NCBI GenBank assembly: GCA_038025085.1
Contig: CM076147.1
Location: 10,264,001 to 10,328,000 of the forward strand
DNA from: Tetragonia tetragonoides
Taxonomy: Eukaryota > Streptophyta > Magnoliopsida > Caryophyllales > Aizoaceae
Direction: 5' to 3'
DNA: 64,000 nt
The notes beneath the pieces were generated by a model. That model was not told the DNA's origin. It made no database searches and worked only from the letters and a program-made list of their open reading frames with translations. Position numbers and translations under genes: made by a program. Positions 8,895-20,523 of the stretch are shown in pieces. Numbering within the stretch: the first letter of the stretch is position 1; each line of letters begins with the position of its first letter.

Positions 8895-11675
8895 ATGGCT
8901 CCAAAATTGGCAAAGAGGAAGAGTAGGAGGGTCGAGGTGCGGGAGGAGGTCGAGGAAATCGACATTTTCACCAAGGCTTTTCCTTCCCATGTGAAGCCTT
9001 CAGAGAGGAAGCCTAATGTGGCTTTTCCTCAAGATCGATACACCCAGTCGGATAGGATGCCCGACATTGTTTGGGATCGATCGAAGTTGCTATTCCGACC
9101 GGCGACTCATTTGAGCTCTCGGGCTTTCAAGTTCGTGGTAAGCCTCAAACTTTAAATTCATAGTTTTATGCATTGAATTTTAGTTTATATGCTTTGCCTT
9201 GAGTAGAATTTGTGTAGAAATTGTATGCAATTGTCAAGTTTGTAGCGCAAGTGATCTTGCGCGGCTTGAACGAACTTAGAAACATGCCTAGGATTGAACA
9301 TTTGATTGAAATGTGAACCTAAGAGGTTGTAAAGTTGATCATAGGAACCCGATGGGAATTTGAAAGCCCATGGAAACTATGGCTCTTCAATGAAGCTTTA
9401 TAAAATCTTGCCCAAAGAGGTGCAAGATGCGGTTTTGAGTGCGGGGTTTGGGCCCCTTTTGAAAGCGGCGGACTCGGTCGAGCGAGTCAAGAGGTGTATT
9501 GTCCGCTTGTGTTTGGAGCGTTTTTAGGATGCTACCAACACATTCCATTTCCCTAGCGGGGAGATGATGATCATTCCTTTTGATTTTGCTATGTTGACCG
9601 GGGTACCTTGCATGGGTACATCCATTGTCTATGACGTTTCCATTTGGAAGCGTAAGGCGGAGATGGTGGAGTTGTTTGTCCCTTGGGGAAACACTTGGGG
9701 TCACCATTACCGTTCCTATAGCGAGCTCTTTACTGCTTTGAAGGACCCAAGGTATAAGAGGAATACCTCGGTGGAGCAAAAGGCGAGGATGTTCATCGCC
9801 TACCTCCTTGCCACCACTATCTTTAGTGACAAGGGGGAGCGTATCCATGCTATTTACCTCCCGAGTCTGCTGGACTGGGAGAGAGTGAGAGAGTACAACT
9901 GGGGGTTGCCGGGCTACGCCAACCTCTTGAGATGCATGCGGTTTGCTTGCCGCGTGAATGATGAGGGATACAAGTAATCGACTCTTCCTCCCATGAGCTT
10001 GTGCAATTTTTGGAAGGTCTTGCAGGTGCGTTTGCTTTTTGTATCTATTTTTCGTGATTTGCATGATTTAAGTGTGTGGTGCTTAACTTCATGTTTTGAT
10101 GTAGCCTTGGTTTTTGGAGCATTTCCCGGATATGGCACCTACGGGCTGGGAGTTAGACTTCCCGGTTTGTAGAGCATGGCGTCATAGGGGTCCTGCGCCT
10201 TTGCACACTCTTCAGCAGTACAGGGAGGCCCTCTTGCGCCTAGACTGGCACAAGGTAACGTAACTTTGCTTTTTGTTGTATAGATTGTATGGATCGTATT
10301 TCTTGGTGTGGAAATATCTTATATTGCATGCTTGCATAGATTGACTACTTCCCATGGGCGAAGTATCATGGGTTGGCTTTGGATGCTATCCTAACATCTA
10401 GGGCGGTGGACCGTCAGAGGATCTTGATTGCGGGTCCGTTCTCTTTTGAGTTGTATCTAGGTGAGCGGATCTCCCGTCAGGTTTATCCTGACGTGGCGGG
10501 TCCGAGGATTCCCTTGGATCCTCCCTCGACAATGTTCTTGGTGAGGTGCTTGTCTCGCGAGCAGGTTGCGGAGGCCATGGTGGGCTCGGATGCTATGTGG
10601 TATTTGAGGGAGCCTGCGGAGGACCTTGCTGGGCACTACGAGCAGTTCCGCCGTGATCGCCTCATGCCTTCATTTGTGGGTTTGAAGGTAAGAATTTAAC
10701 ATTTGATATTCTATGCCTTTCTTGTTTTGTTTGACACTAACCTACTTTGCTTTGTAGGAGCCTCGGGTTGACGCCATCGATGTGGATGTCCCGGACATGC
10801 GGGTTTGAGGTCGAGACTATGGCGGGAAGGAGTGCTGGGGGGATATCCCCATGACGGAGGACCTTGATGAGGAAATCCAGGGTCTTCCTCTTCCAGTTGG
10901 GCATCCAGGGGTAAATTCGTAATTTCCTTGCTGTGTGTGATACTTTACCGTTTTGTATGCTTGTATTTGACGTTTCCTGTGCGGCTTGACCGTGAGCAGA
11001 CCGGGAAGGTCTTTAAGATGATGCATGCTATGAAGTCCTGGATATCCCGGGCTCTTTCGAAGGGTACTTGCTCAAGAGCTGACTTGGAGAAGGTAAACTT
11101 GGCTTTGCATTTTCAAAGTTGCATGCTTTGAGAAATGTATCTAATGTATTTTCCGTGGGTTGCAGGTTGAGTATCGTCGACCCCTTCCTCGTCGGTCACG
11201 CCAGGTTGTATTGTCGAACGATGAGGTCGTGAGCTCTCCTGAGCGTAGCCCTTCGCGCGAGAGGAGCCCTCGGAGGGAGAGTCCGAGGAGAGAGAGTGTG
11301 CATGTACATCGGACGGATCGTCCTGGTGGGAGTAGGATGACTCCGTTTGTGGAGCCTACTCCTATGTCTATGCCGATGTATCCTTCTTATCCCGGGTATG
11401 CGGGGTACCCCTCATATGGCGGTCTTTACTACCAGCCTCCTGTACCTGCTCCTATGATGCCTACCATGCCTCCTCGTTCTTCGTGGGGGTATGATTCGAG
11501 TTATGTCGGGGAGGGGTGCTCGTACCGGGAGCCTGCCCGATATTCTTCCTTTGACCCTAGCCAGTTTGCGGCGTCAATTTTTGGCGACGAGCCGCGAAGG
11601 TCGGAGGATCACTTTGAGGTGCTCCATATGGATGCTGATGCGGGTGATGATTTTTATGATAATGTATTTGTATGA
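8895..11675 (+). pseudogene. Antisense plant mobile domain (PMD) gene of E1, seven exons, three in-frame stops
   Basis: Exons: 8895-9137, 9345-10025, 10105-10254, 10340-10687, 10758-10910, 11000-11092 and 11166-11675. Every intron is GT-AG and phase 0, and the model gives about 725 codons. Exon 1 is a basic N-terminus starting MAPKLAKRKSRR. Exons 2-4 carry the PMD core: FHFPSGEMMIIPFDFAMLTGV, then a YLLATTIFSDKG segment, WFLEHFPDMAP and WAKYHGLA. The last exon is rich in Arg-Ser (SPSRERSPRRESPRRES) and in Tyr-Pro-Gly. TAG at 9525, TAA at 9975 and TGA at 10806 interrupt the frame, the first where Trp is expected. PMD proteins occur both as host silencing factors and as retrotransposon cargo; the molecular role of the cargo form is not settled. 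It runs opposite to pol, so it would need its own promoter. Confidence 0.82.
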
Positions 11676-12859
11676 AATATATTTTTGAACATTTGTGTTG
11701 AACAAACATTCGGACTTTGCTTGTAAATATTGCTTATTGATTGGTCCCTGCATATAATTAGGCTAATGCAAATGCACAGGTAGGCAAGCAAAAACGTAAG
11801 TAATAGCCATGCAGCAAAAACTGGTACATCCAAAAAGTTAAAATTGGGTGTACCCTATCCCTTCTAAAAAAATGAAAGAAGGAAAGGGATGCAAAAATGA
11901 AATGAAATTAATAAGTAAAAAGGGGTTAATAAAAAAATAAAAAGGAAAAGATGATAATCATCCAAAAGAATTAAGGAAATTGTGGAGCTTCCATAAATAA
12001 AAAGGAAATAATACAATAATAAAGAGAATAGGAAATAGAGCCAAATTGAAGTCCAAAACGGTTAAGGAAAGTGTCCAAAACTGGAGAAAAGAGGGATGTC
12101 TCGAGAAAATAGCCCGGCGGCCAAAGGGAGGCGTCCAGTGGCACACGCGAGGCAGCGGGGGCGAAAACAGGGGCCACCAAGCTCAGCGGCTGTGCCGTTG
12201 GGGCTCGGCGGCCTGCCGCTGAAGCTCAGTGGCTGGGAAGCGGGGCCTGGGCTGCACTATCGGGGCCGCTGAAGCCCTTTTTTTACGAGTTGCCTTATTT
12301 TTGGAAAAGATTACTACCAAGCCGCAAGTAGAGCCCCAAATTCGGGCCAATGATCACGAGGCCTCCTCGAGCATCCCTCTAATGGAGGTTGAAGAAGAAG
12401 AGCCTTTGGTTCGAGAGAGATGGGCTCCCAAGGAACGCGAAGTGGAAGGCCCAGAGGTAGATGAGCCCATGGAGGATGCAGTCCCTACCACCGAAGCTAC
12501 GGAGTAGTCTATTAAGGAAATACTCTTTTGGAGCATGTCTAGCTTAGGATTGCCTTTTATTTGCTTTAAATTCAATAAGGGCGATGTGCCCCTCCTTTTA
12601 GATTTAGATTTAATTTTTGCCTTAATATTGGGAATTGCCAAGTCTTGTAATGGACTTTAATATTATTTATGGAGACATGCTCATTTTGTTTAATATTGCA
12701 ACTTGGTGTTTATTATATGCATATACTTTTTAACAACTTTTGAACGCGAAAATGATGAAGGGGCCGGGCCCAATTGCAATTGGGTTGTTGTCCTACGTAT
12801 CCTTTTAGGGGAATCAGGCCGCTCGTAGTTCTTATCCGTTTTTTTTTACATTAAATCCT

Positions 12860-12861
<2 letters not shown>
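11676..12861. other. E1 spacer between PMD gene and poly(T) tract
   Basis: An A-rich stretch (11820-12010) follows the PMD stop, then a GC-rich patch with AGCGGC-type words (12110-12290). A plus-strand acidic frame at about 12296-12507 (EVEEEEPLVRERW, ending TTEATE) has protein-like composition but no clear start and no family I recognise. It may be a remnant exon of the antisense cargo. I see nothing else in the spacer. Confidence 0.45.
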
Positions 12862-12916
<55 letters not shown>

Positions 12917-12923
12917 CAGGATT
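12854..12923. repeat. Poly(T) tract of 55 bases inside a short inverted repeat
   Basis: The tract 12862-12916 is pure T on the plus strand, or poly(A) on the coding strand of E1, about 40 bases after the integrase stop. It is bounded by AATCCTG (12854-12860) and CAGGATT (12917-12923), which are reverse complements. It could be a reverse-transcribed poly(A) tail or a slippage-expanded run. Confidence 0.8.
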
Positions 12924-12953
12924 ATGCAGCCTGGTATGGGCTTCTCGAAAGTG

Positions 12954-14023
12954 CTATATTGGGTGTCCTGCCAAAGCATAGAACCTTTTTAACTGATCCA
13001 TGTTTATCCATTTACTAAACTCAATCCCGTCCAAATCTGCCAATCTTGCTGCTCCACCCGTTAGGATCTTTGTAATGAGGAACGGACCTGACCAGTTGGG
13101 TCTAAATTTGCCTCTTGGGTCAGTGACATTGGCCCTTACCTCTTTAAGTACCAGATCTCCTACTTTGAGATCTCTAATTTTGAGCTTTTGGTTAAAATAC
13201 TTTGTTAATCTCTTTTGATAGATTCTTACATTGTGCAAAGCCTGTAACATTTTCTCGTCTAGTAAGACTAATTGGTCATAGCGGGGTTGGACCCAATCCA
13301 CTTCTGGAATTTGACTTTCCAAAACGATCCGTAGAGATGGGACCTCTAGCTCAATTGGAATAACAGCTTCCATTCCATACATCAAAGAGTATGGTGTTGC
13401 TCCTGTCGATGCGCGGACCAACGTTCTGTAACCCCAAAGTGCGAATGGCAATTTGTCAGGCCAATCATGATAATTCTCGGACATTCTTTCAATGATTTTC
13501 TTAATGTTTTTGTTAGCTGCCTCGACGTGCCGTTCGTTTGCGGTCTCTAGGGAGACGACTTTCGGTGCTGGATCTTAAACTGGGTTAATAGCTCAATTAC
13601 ATCTTTCATGAAGTGTGACCCATTATCACTGATGATTTCTTGGGGAACTCCATATCTAGCTATTATGTTATTCTTGATGAACTTAACCACATGCTTTGCT
13701 TTGAGCTTCGCGTATGATTGCGCTTCGGCCCACTTGGTAAAGTAGTCGATTGCGACTAGGATATATCATGACCTCCTTTTCCCGTCGGGGTTATCTTGCC
13801 AATGATGTCTGTTCCCCAAGCAGAGAAAGGCCAAGGTGAGGTGAAGGTATATAGCGAACTTGGTGGTAAGTGTTGTAGATTTGCATGTATTTGACATTGT
13901 ATGCACCTTGACAAATTCACAACAATATTTTTCCATTGTTGTCCAATAATATCCGAGCCTTATTATTTTCCTGGATAACAACATACCGTTCATGTGCGGT
14001 CCACAAACCCCTGCGTGTACATC
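12954..14023 (-). pseudogene. E1 integrase, broken by a stop and frameshifts
   Basis: Downstream of the pol stop on the minus strand, the frame resumes with an integrase zinc-finger region (GPHMNGMLLSRKI, LGYYWTTMEK). It shifts frame near 13890, and the catalytic core follows with WGTDIIGKI and a VPQEIISDNGS motif. A second break near 13560 includes a TAG. The last open part, 13484-12954, holds WPDKLPFALWGYRT, YGMEAVIPIE and the C-terminal GPFLITKIL region, ending AGHPI. Integrase inserts the cDNA; this copy cannot make a continuous enzyme. Confidence 0.85.
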
Positions 14024-16630
14024 TTATAAGACCTTATGGGCCATTTCGGTGCCTACGCATAGGAGGTTAACCCCGTTTGGGCTTTTCCTGTATATCTGGC
14101 CCTGTACCTCTATGAATTGGGCTGCGAGCCTTCTGAGTGCTTTTTGGGCTCTAGGACTAGAATCAGGAGGATAAAGCTGATGGACGAGTAGATTCTTTAT
14201 ATCGGTGTACCACTCGTCTTCTTCGTCATGGAACACTTCCAAAGTGTTGCAGTATGAAGGCTCGGATCTTCTTTGCACGCTGATGGGTATCATCCGAATG
14301 GTTTCGGGAATATTGATTATGCTTGCTAGCTTGGCCAAGGCATCTGCAAATTGATTATCTTCTCGTGGAAGATATATAAAATGTATTTGGTTGGAATACA
14401 CTAGGATCTTCTCTAAGTAATCCTGGTAGAGTGCCAAGGATTCACTTTTGACCTTCCATACTTTAGAAATTTGGTTGATTATGAGTGACGAGTCCCCATA
14501 GACTCGAAGCGTCTTAATGCCAAGGCTTATAGAGGATTGCAATCCTATTATGCAGGCTTCATATTCTGCGCCATTGTTGGTCACTTCGTGGTCTAATTTG
14601 ACCAAAATAGGTGTATGTGCACCTTCGGGGGATACTATTAGTACTCCTACTCCAAAACCTTTTTGGTTAGATGCTCCATCGAAGTAGAGTTTCCAAGTCT
14701 CGGTGTCTAATGTCATGACCCCTTCGTCTGGAAAGTGGTATTCATCTTTGTGATCAGGTTCGTGTATAGCCTGGTCGGCTAAGTACTCCGAGATGGCATG
14801 CCCTTTGATGGCCTTTTGGTGCTCAAATTTAAGGTCAAACTCTAAGAGAAGGACGGTCCACCTGGCTACTCTTCCATTGAGTATGGGCTTTTCAAATATG
14901 TACTTTAGAGGATTTTCTCTCGATCTTATGTGGATCGTATGTTGGAGCATGTAATGTCGCAGTTTTTTAGTTGTCGCGACCAAGGCTAGGCACGTTTTTT
15001 CTAGAGGCGAATAGTGGGTTTCGTATTCTAGAAACTTCTTGCTTTCATAGTTGATGGTCTTTTCTTCCTTGTTTATTTCTTGGGCTAGCATGTCCCCCAT
15101 TGACGTTTCTGTGACTGTAAGGTAAAGGATTAGAGGCATGCCTGGTGTGGGCGGTACCAGAACGGGTGGTTCGGATAAATAAGCCTTAATTTTGTCAAAG
15201 GCTTTTTGGCATTGTTCATCCCATTCCGTTTTCACCTCTTTTTTAAGTTTCTTGAATATGGGCTCGCAGGTGATAGTCAACTTGGAAATAAACCTGCTAA
15301 TGTATTGGATCCTCCCTAAAAAGCCTTTTATTTCTCTTTCTGTTTTTGGTGGTGGCATGTCTATTATGGCTTTGATCTGGGATGGATCAATCTCGATTCC
15401 TCTAGTACTTATGACAAATCCTAGATGTTTGCCGGATGTAACTCCGAATGCGCACTTTTTGGGATTAAGTATCATATTGTACTTCCTAAGCCTTTCGAAG
15501 AACTTTTGAAGTGAGGGTACATCCCCTTTCCTATCGTTAGACTTTATGATCATGTCATCTACGTAAACTTCAGCCTCTTTATGCATCATATCGTGGAGCA
15601 GGGTTGTCGCAGTTCTTTGGTATGTGGCCCCTGCATTCTTAAGCTCGAATGGCATTACTGTGTAGCAGTAAGTCCCCCATTGCATGATGAAAGTGGTTTT
15701 CTCTTCATCCTCTTTGGCCATCAGGACCTGGTCATATCCTGCATACCCGTCCATGAATGATAGGAGGGCGTGTCCAGCAGTTTTATCTACTAGAACATCT
15801 ATATGGGGTAGTGGAAAGTCATCTTTTGGGCTTGCTTTGTTCAAGTCTCTGAAATCTACACACATTCGTACTCGTCCGTCCTTTTTTGGGACTGGGACGA
15901 TGTTTGCTACCCAATCGGGGTAATTGGCCACTCTTATGAAGCCTGCGTCTAATTGTTTTTGGACTTCCTCTTTGATCTTAAGAGCCCACTCTGGCTTCAT
16001 TCTTCTTAACTTTTGCTTGACTGGTTTGCAGTCGGGTTTTAGCGGGATGGTGTGCTGGGAAATGTTGCAGTCTATGCCGGGCATGTCCTTGTAGGACCAG
16101 GTGAACACATCCGTATAATTCTTTAGGAGTGTCACAAATTGTTCGCTTTCATTACAGGTTAAAGACAAGCCTATTTGCACGTGGGGAGGCTCGTCATTAG
16201 TTGCAATATTTATTGTCTCTGTTTCTTCGACTATTGAAGTCTTTTGTTCATGTTCGATTAATGCTTTAATGACTTCTTTTGGCAATTCCGTTATATCTTC
16301 TGAATTATTAGCAATGAGGCAATCCGAGTAAGCAAAATCAACACTCATAATATTAATAGGGGCGGGCAATACATCAATGAGGTCATCACTAAGGACCTTG
16401 GCAACAGTAGGAATAGACTGGGGTGGACTACCCGACACTTCTAGGATAACAGACTCAGAATCAGACTCGGACTCGGAATCGGGCTCAGAATCAGAACTGG
16501 GCCTCTCTGCAGGACCGTTGCGAATCTTGAACTTGTACTTGGCTCCCTCGACTGGAGTCCACTTCGTATCGTGCTTCCAGGTGGTAAGGCTTGAGGTGAC
16601 AATGGCGGTGTGCGAAGGTAATCGAGCCAA
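14024..16630 (-). CDS. E1 pol: reverse transcriptase with two RNase H domains
   Basis: An open frame of 868 codons. Residues 40-70 are an acidic Ser-Asp-Glu linker. RT spans about 200-440, with WVANIVPVPKKDGRVRMCVDF and the catalytic YVDDMI at about 355. One conserved motif reads MPFELKNAG where Gly is usual at the Glu. A Ty3-type RNase H follows (about 495-600), degenerate at its first catalytic motif. A second RNase H (about 645-775) keeps the acids in YFDGASN, NNGAEYEA, YGDSSL and FADAL. This dual layout is typical of Tat/Ogre. No protease precedes it. The first ATG is probably not the original start, because the frame seems to be joined to a gag N-terminus by an internal deletion. Confidence 0.9.
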   Translation of the reverse strand: MARLPSHTAIVTSSLTTWKHDTKWTPVEGAKYKFKIRNGPAERPSSDSEPDSESESDSESVILEVSGSPPQSIPTVAKVLSDDLIDVLPAPINIMSVDFAYSDCLIANNSEDITELPKEVIKALIEHEQKTSIVEETETINIATNDEPPHVQIGLSLTCNESEQFVTLLKNYTDVFTWSYKDMPGIDCNISQHTIPLKPDCKPVKQKLRRMKPEWALKIKEEVQKQLDAGFIRVANYPDWVANIVPVPKKDGRVRMCVDFRDLNKASPKDDFPLPHIDVLVDKTAGHALLSFMDGYAGYDQVLMAKEDEEKTTFIMQWGTYCYTVMPFELKNAGATYQRTATTLLHDMMHKEAEVYVDDMIIKSNDRKGDVPSLQKFFERLRKYNMILNPKKCAFGVTSGKHLGFVISTRGIEIDPSQIKAIIDMPPPKTEREIKGFLGRIQYISRFISKLTITCEPIFKKLKKEVKTEWDEQCQKAFDKIKAYLSEPPVLVPPTPGMPLILYLTVTETSMGDMLAQEINKEEKTINYESKKFLEYETHYSPLEKTCLALVATTKKLRHYMLQHTIHIRSRENPLKYIFEKPILNGRVARWTVLLLEFDLKFEHQKAIKGHAISEYLADQAIHEPDHKDEYHFPDEGVMTLDTETWKLYFDGASNQKGFGVGVLIVSPEGAHTPILVKLDHEVTNNGAEYEACIIGLQSSISLGIKTLRVYGDSSLIINQISKVWKVKSESLALYQDYLEKILVYSNQIHFIYLPREDNQFADALAKLASIINIPETIRMIPISVQRRSEPSYCNTLEVFHDEEDEWYTDIKNLLVHQLYPPDSSPRAQKALRRLAAQFIEVQGQIYRKSPNGVNLLCVGTEMAHKVL

Positions 16631-16755
16631 ATGGGGCCCACGAACTGTGCTTGCGGTGAAGGTTCGAATGACAACTTGCGGACCAATCTCTTGCTGGACT
16701 CATCCCTCTCCCACTTTCTAGGACCGGGATCTTTACTCCTACCAATTCTGGACAT
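16441..16755 (-). pseudogene. E1 gag N-terminal remnant
   Basis: On the minus strand the frame starts MSRIGRSKDPGPRKWERDES and continues RLVRKLSFEPSP. It matches the beginning of E3 gag (45366-45470: KSWERD, then RLVRKLVLESPP). After about 40 residues the similarity ends and the pol linker begins in another frame. Gag core, zinc knuckle and protease are absent. The simplest reading is an internal deletion. Confidence 0.75.
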
Positions 16756-17752
16756 AAAAAGGCTCGCTTAAGAAAATAGGAAGTAAATGGAAAACTCCAC
16801 AGAATAAAGATTTTATTTTAAAACAAACGTGGGAAGAGAATCTAGCACTAATCCTCAACATGGTGATCTTTGGGAATACGCAATTTTATGTAAATAATAT
16901 ATTCTAGTCAATGCTCTTTCGACTTTATTAGAATAAAATGTACTCTTGACTTGCATATGGGATAAAATTCCTTAATTTAAGAAAGGAAAGTATACTATTG
17001 ACTTGCACATAGAAAGAAATAAGACTCTTTTTTTTTATTTTGTGAAAGATCATTGACGGGAATATATTATTGACACGCAATCTAATTCATATGGAAAGGA
17101 ACGTCTCCCTAATATGGTCACTAGCGTCATCGGAGTCATGCATGGATTCTACTTCCTGAAAAGAAAAGATCCTAGACTCTATTGGTAAACCTGACAAAAC
17201 GCACAAGCAAACAAAAGGGAAACCTTCCCTAACCAGGACTCAATAAAAAATCCTAAGGGGGGAACTAATCCTAATATTCTATGGAAACTAATCACATAGC
17301 AAGGAAACAATCAATAATAATATGGCAAGTAAATCAATTAGCACCTTGATATGGACTATGGGACTAATGCAATATTTTGACACAATCTATGGTTGGATAA
17401 GGTAACCCACGACCGGATGTGTTTCGTCATCTATGGGATGCATAGTAAAACTAAACGTACCTTTTTACATATCTCGAATGGAAACATGTAAATGCCATGG
17501 GGCGGAACACGAGTATGTGCAAAGGTAATTCGGACCGAGTGGGTCACCAGCCTAAGTCATAGACAATGTTCCAAAGGGTAAATCCTGTTTATGGGGTGGT
17601 GATGTCTTTCGACATCTTGCGATGATAACGCATGCAACATGAATGATATGAATGCAAAGCAAATAAAATAAACACATACGGTAATTGAACCAAATAGCTA
17701 AAATAAATTGTTGACATGGATAGGTGTTCGAATTACACCCTCTTGTTAATTA
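16756..17752 (-). other. E1 leader between PBS and gag remnant
   Basis: About one kilobase of AT-rich sequence with no convincing reading frame. It corresponds to the untranslated leader, where packaging signals are expected in this group. No sharper feature is visible. Confidence 0.6.
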
Positions 17753-17770
17753 TCCCTAGTGAAGTCGCCA
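17753..17770 (-). promoter_or_regulatory. E1 primer binding site (tRNA-Arg type)
   Basis: The minus strand reads TGGCGACTTCACTAGGGA, one base after the 5' LTR end. Ogre-type elements use a PBS for tRNA-Arg (TGGCGACTCCACTGGGGA); this copy differs at two positions. E2 (26533) and E3 (44618) carry near-identical sites. Confidence 0.85.
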
Positions 17771-20032
17771 CTGTAAGAACCCTCGCCTTTCCGGCGCCTT
17801 AAACGCGTCCAATCTCTTTGAATTGGAATTAAATGGTTCATAAATAATACGTCAATATGCAATTTAAATTAATTATGGGGAATAATGATTTGCAAACAAA
17901 GAAGCCGCCGCCAATTTTTAGGAAACAATTGGAAACCATCAAAAAGTGCACCCAATTCCTATTGGGAATTGACTCATGCCCATGGGGACCAAATATTGAG
18001 TTTGGGGGTGTAGGTACGAAATAAACAAAACAAAGAGATTAGTGCATATGCGATACTTGGCGCGTTTAGCAAAGTGCGGTAGGTCAGAGCGTTAATTTAA
18101 TGCTTTATCTCTTGTTTATGCTTGATAATAGTATGCATGTAAATTGGGTATAATTTGTGCAAAGTGATAACATAGGTAATTTGTTTGGCTTAAACGCGCC
18201 AAGTATCGCATATGCACATCAATAAATTTGTTAGTAACTTCAAAGGAAGAACAATGCAAAAATATCAACTTTATGCTAAAATAAACCTAGGAGGTTGCTA
18301 TATGCATGCACAAACTATAAAAAGATGCAAACTTTAACAAACTAATAAAAAGACAAAAACTTTAAATTAATTAATCATGCATAATTATGTACAAGAACCC
18401 AAGCATGCAAATTTATTCAACCATAATCAAAAGTTAAATAAAACATGATTATAAACAATAGATAAGAGATTTAATAAAGAATTTAGGCCCTCGGGATGGT
18501 TAACCTTGTAACACCCCCGAATTCGCAACGATTTCCCGAGAACTATCAACGTCGCTATACACGACTCGACACCACTGAACCGTCACAAACCCGAGAGTAG
18601 TTACTACAACATTTATCGCTAAGGAGTAAATGCTAAGCAGAAAGGAAAACTAGGTATCAAAGGAAGCATCTAAACAGATTAAACATAAATATCAGAGTTG
18701 TCTATCCAGCGGTCTTAAGTCCATTATAGTTTTATTACAACTTTGCCTTCAAGGACACAAACCAAAAATCCCAAAGTAACCCATAATCAATAGTTCTAAC
18801 GAAACGGCCCACATTCAACCTTCAAGCAACCGTCCTCACTCAGCTACATCTGCACTTTGGTTTCCGTGACGGAAACAAGGTACAGAAGAAAAAGAGAAGA
18901 AATAAAAGATAGAAAAATCAGATAAACTGAATAAACGTCGTCCATACCCAGTAAAAACACTTTCGCAAACCTTACCTGGGTTTTAGAAGAATCATTGAAA
19001 TTCATTTGCATGCACAAGTAGTCATACAATCAAGCACACACATACTCGATATTCAATTACATGCAATTCTTGCTTTAGTGATCATTCGAACACGTACAAA
19101 TAGATAAACCATCTTGATTAGAGAGATAAGAGAGCGAATAGAACAACGATTACCCATACTGTTCATAGATAGATATAGACATGCCATGGACTTACTCTAG
19201 TGTATACTCACACTACCTCTAACATAATAATCGATATGTAGAGAAATAAACAATGGGGAATGATCCGTCCCGAACACACTGCGAAGTGTCCATAAAAGTA
19301 ACTTGGGAATCACGCATCCCTAGACTATATCAATTAGATAAGTCTCGATAGCTCGACTACTCATAGGGATCCATTAGGAGTCTTATTCTCATTTAATTCA
19401 ATTCACATACTTGCATTGATTGACCTAGTGGTACAACGAGACCACGACATACTACTTCATTTCATGCTCATGATAATGAATAATAATAATAACGAATAAT
19501 GACATAAATGCACATTACAATGGTCATGCTTCATATATGTCTAACGAAATTTCTGCAGCACTTCGGCAGTAAATCATGATATGCAAAAATTACACTTTCA
19601 CAAATAAACCATCCAATATAATAGTAGGTGCTCATTAGCACTCAATAATATCCCATTCCAAATAGCACATATTATTATATCATAATCACTTACTAGAAAA
19701 CGCGCAGGTTCTCGACGCTTCACTCTCGACGTTTCGCGCAGCATTGATCGTGAAATTCTTATACGCGTCAACTCTTGACGCTTTTTTGCGTCAAGATGTG
19801 TTCTCGAGATTAAAAAGCGTCGAGAAACCAATTTTCTGAAGCGGCCCAGTTTTAATTTCCCCAGCGCGGCCCACTTTCTCGGTTCAAGCTCGCGACATTT
19901 CTAGAATAAAACTGCAAACAAAAAAATAACAGAAAAAGAAGCAAAAAGAAATCAAAAACCTAACACACGTTCTGCCCCTCTCTCTCTCCCTCCGCCTGTT
20001 GTCTCCTCCCTCTCCATCTTCTCTGTGAAACA

Positions 20033-20240
20033 ATGGGGTCAAGAATTGCAAGAATCTTTCTTCACCCATCAGATATTTGTATTTGTGCTAGAGCCCTCAT
20101 TGTCTTTGGCTTGGTTTTTGCTTTTCTTCTTCGTTACCGAGAGAGAGAAACACAAAAAGAGGCAGAAAGAAGACAGAAATACTATCACTCAATGGATCTC
20201 CGTAGCAAGCTCCTCGTCCACTCTCAACGAACTCAGTAAG
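20033..20240 (+). other. Gene-like 5' segment inside the CACTA element
   Basis: A CT-rich run (19975-20025) is followed by ATG at 20033 and short frames, then MDLRSKLLVHSQRTQ at about 20191-20235. The pattern resembles a 5' leader and first exon captured together with the downstream proteasome-like exon. The protein is not recognisable on its own. Confidence 0.35.
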
Positions 20241-20445
20241 GTCGAATTCCCCCCCTTCTCTCTTTCTCTGATATTCTACACCTAGGGTTTCGATACTTAT
20301 AAAGATTGATGTTTAGGAACTAACCCTAGCTGTCAAGTTTGTGAATGAATGCTTTTATTGAGGAATATTGTTGATTACATAGAAGTAATTGAACTAAAGA
20401 TCCAGTTTTTATAGTTTGTGACTCAAATTGAATTTTATGATACAG

Positions 20446-20523
20446 GTACCTGTATCTGAAAGGAAATCTATAATTGGTGTCCAGTTTAAGGATGGAATCC
20501 TCATTGCTGCTGATATGGGAGGT
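20446..20523 (+). pseudogene. Proteasome beta-subunit (beta-4/PBG1-like) exon fragment
   Basis: After an acceptor-like TTTTATGATACAG, the frame reads SIIGVQFKDGILIAADMGG. This matches the conserved strand of plant 20S proteasome beta-4 subunits (SVIAVKYKDGVLMAADMGG-like). The family's next residues (SYGSTLRYK) are missing. Only this exon of the subunit is recognisable, so it is a captured fragment, not a working gene. Confidence 0.6.
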
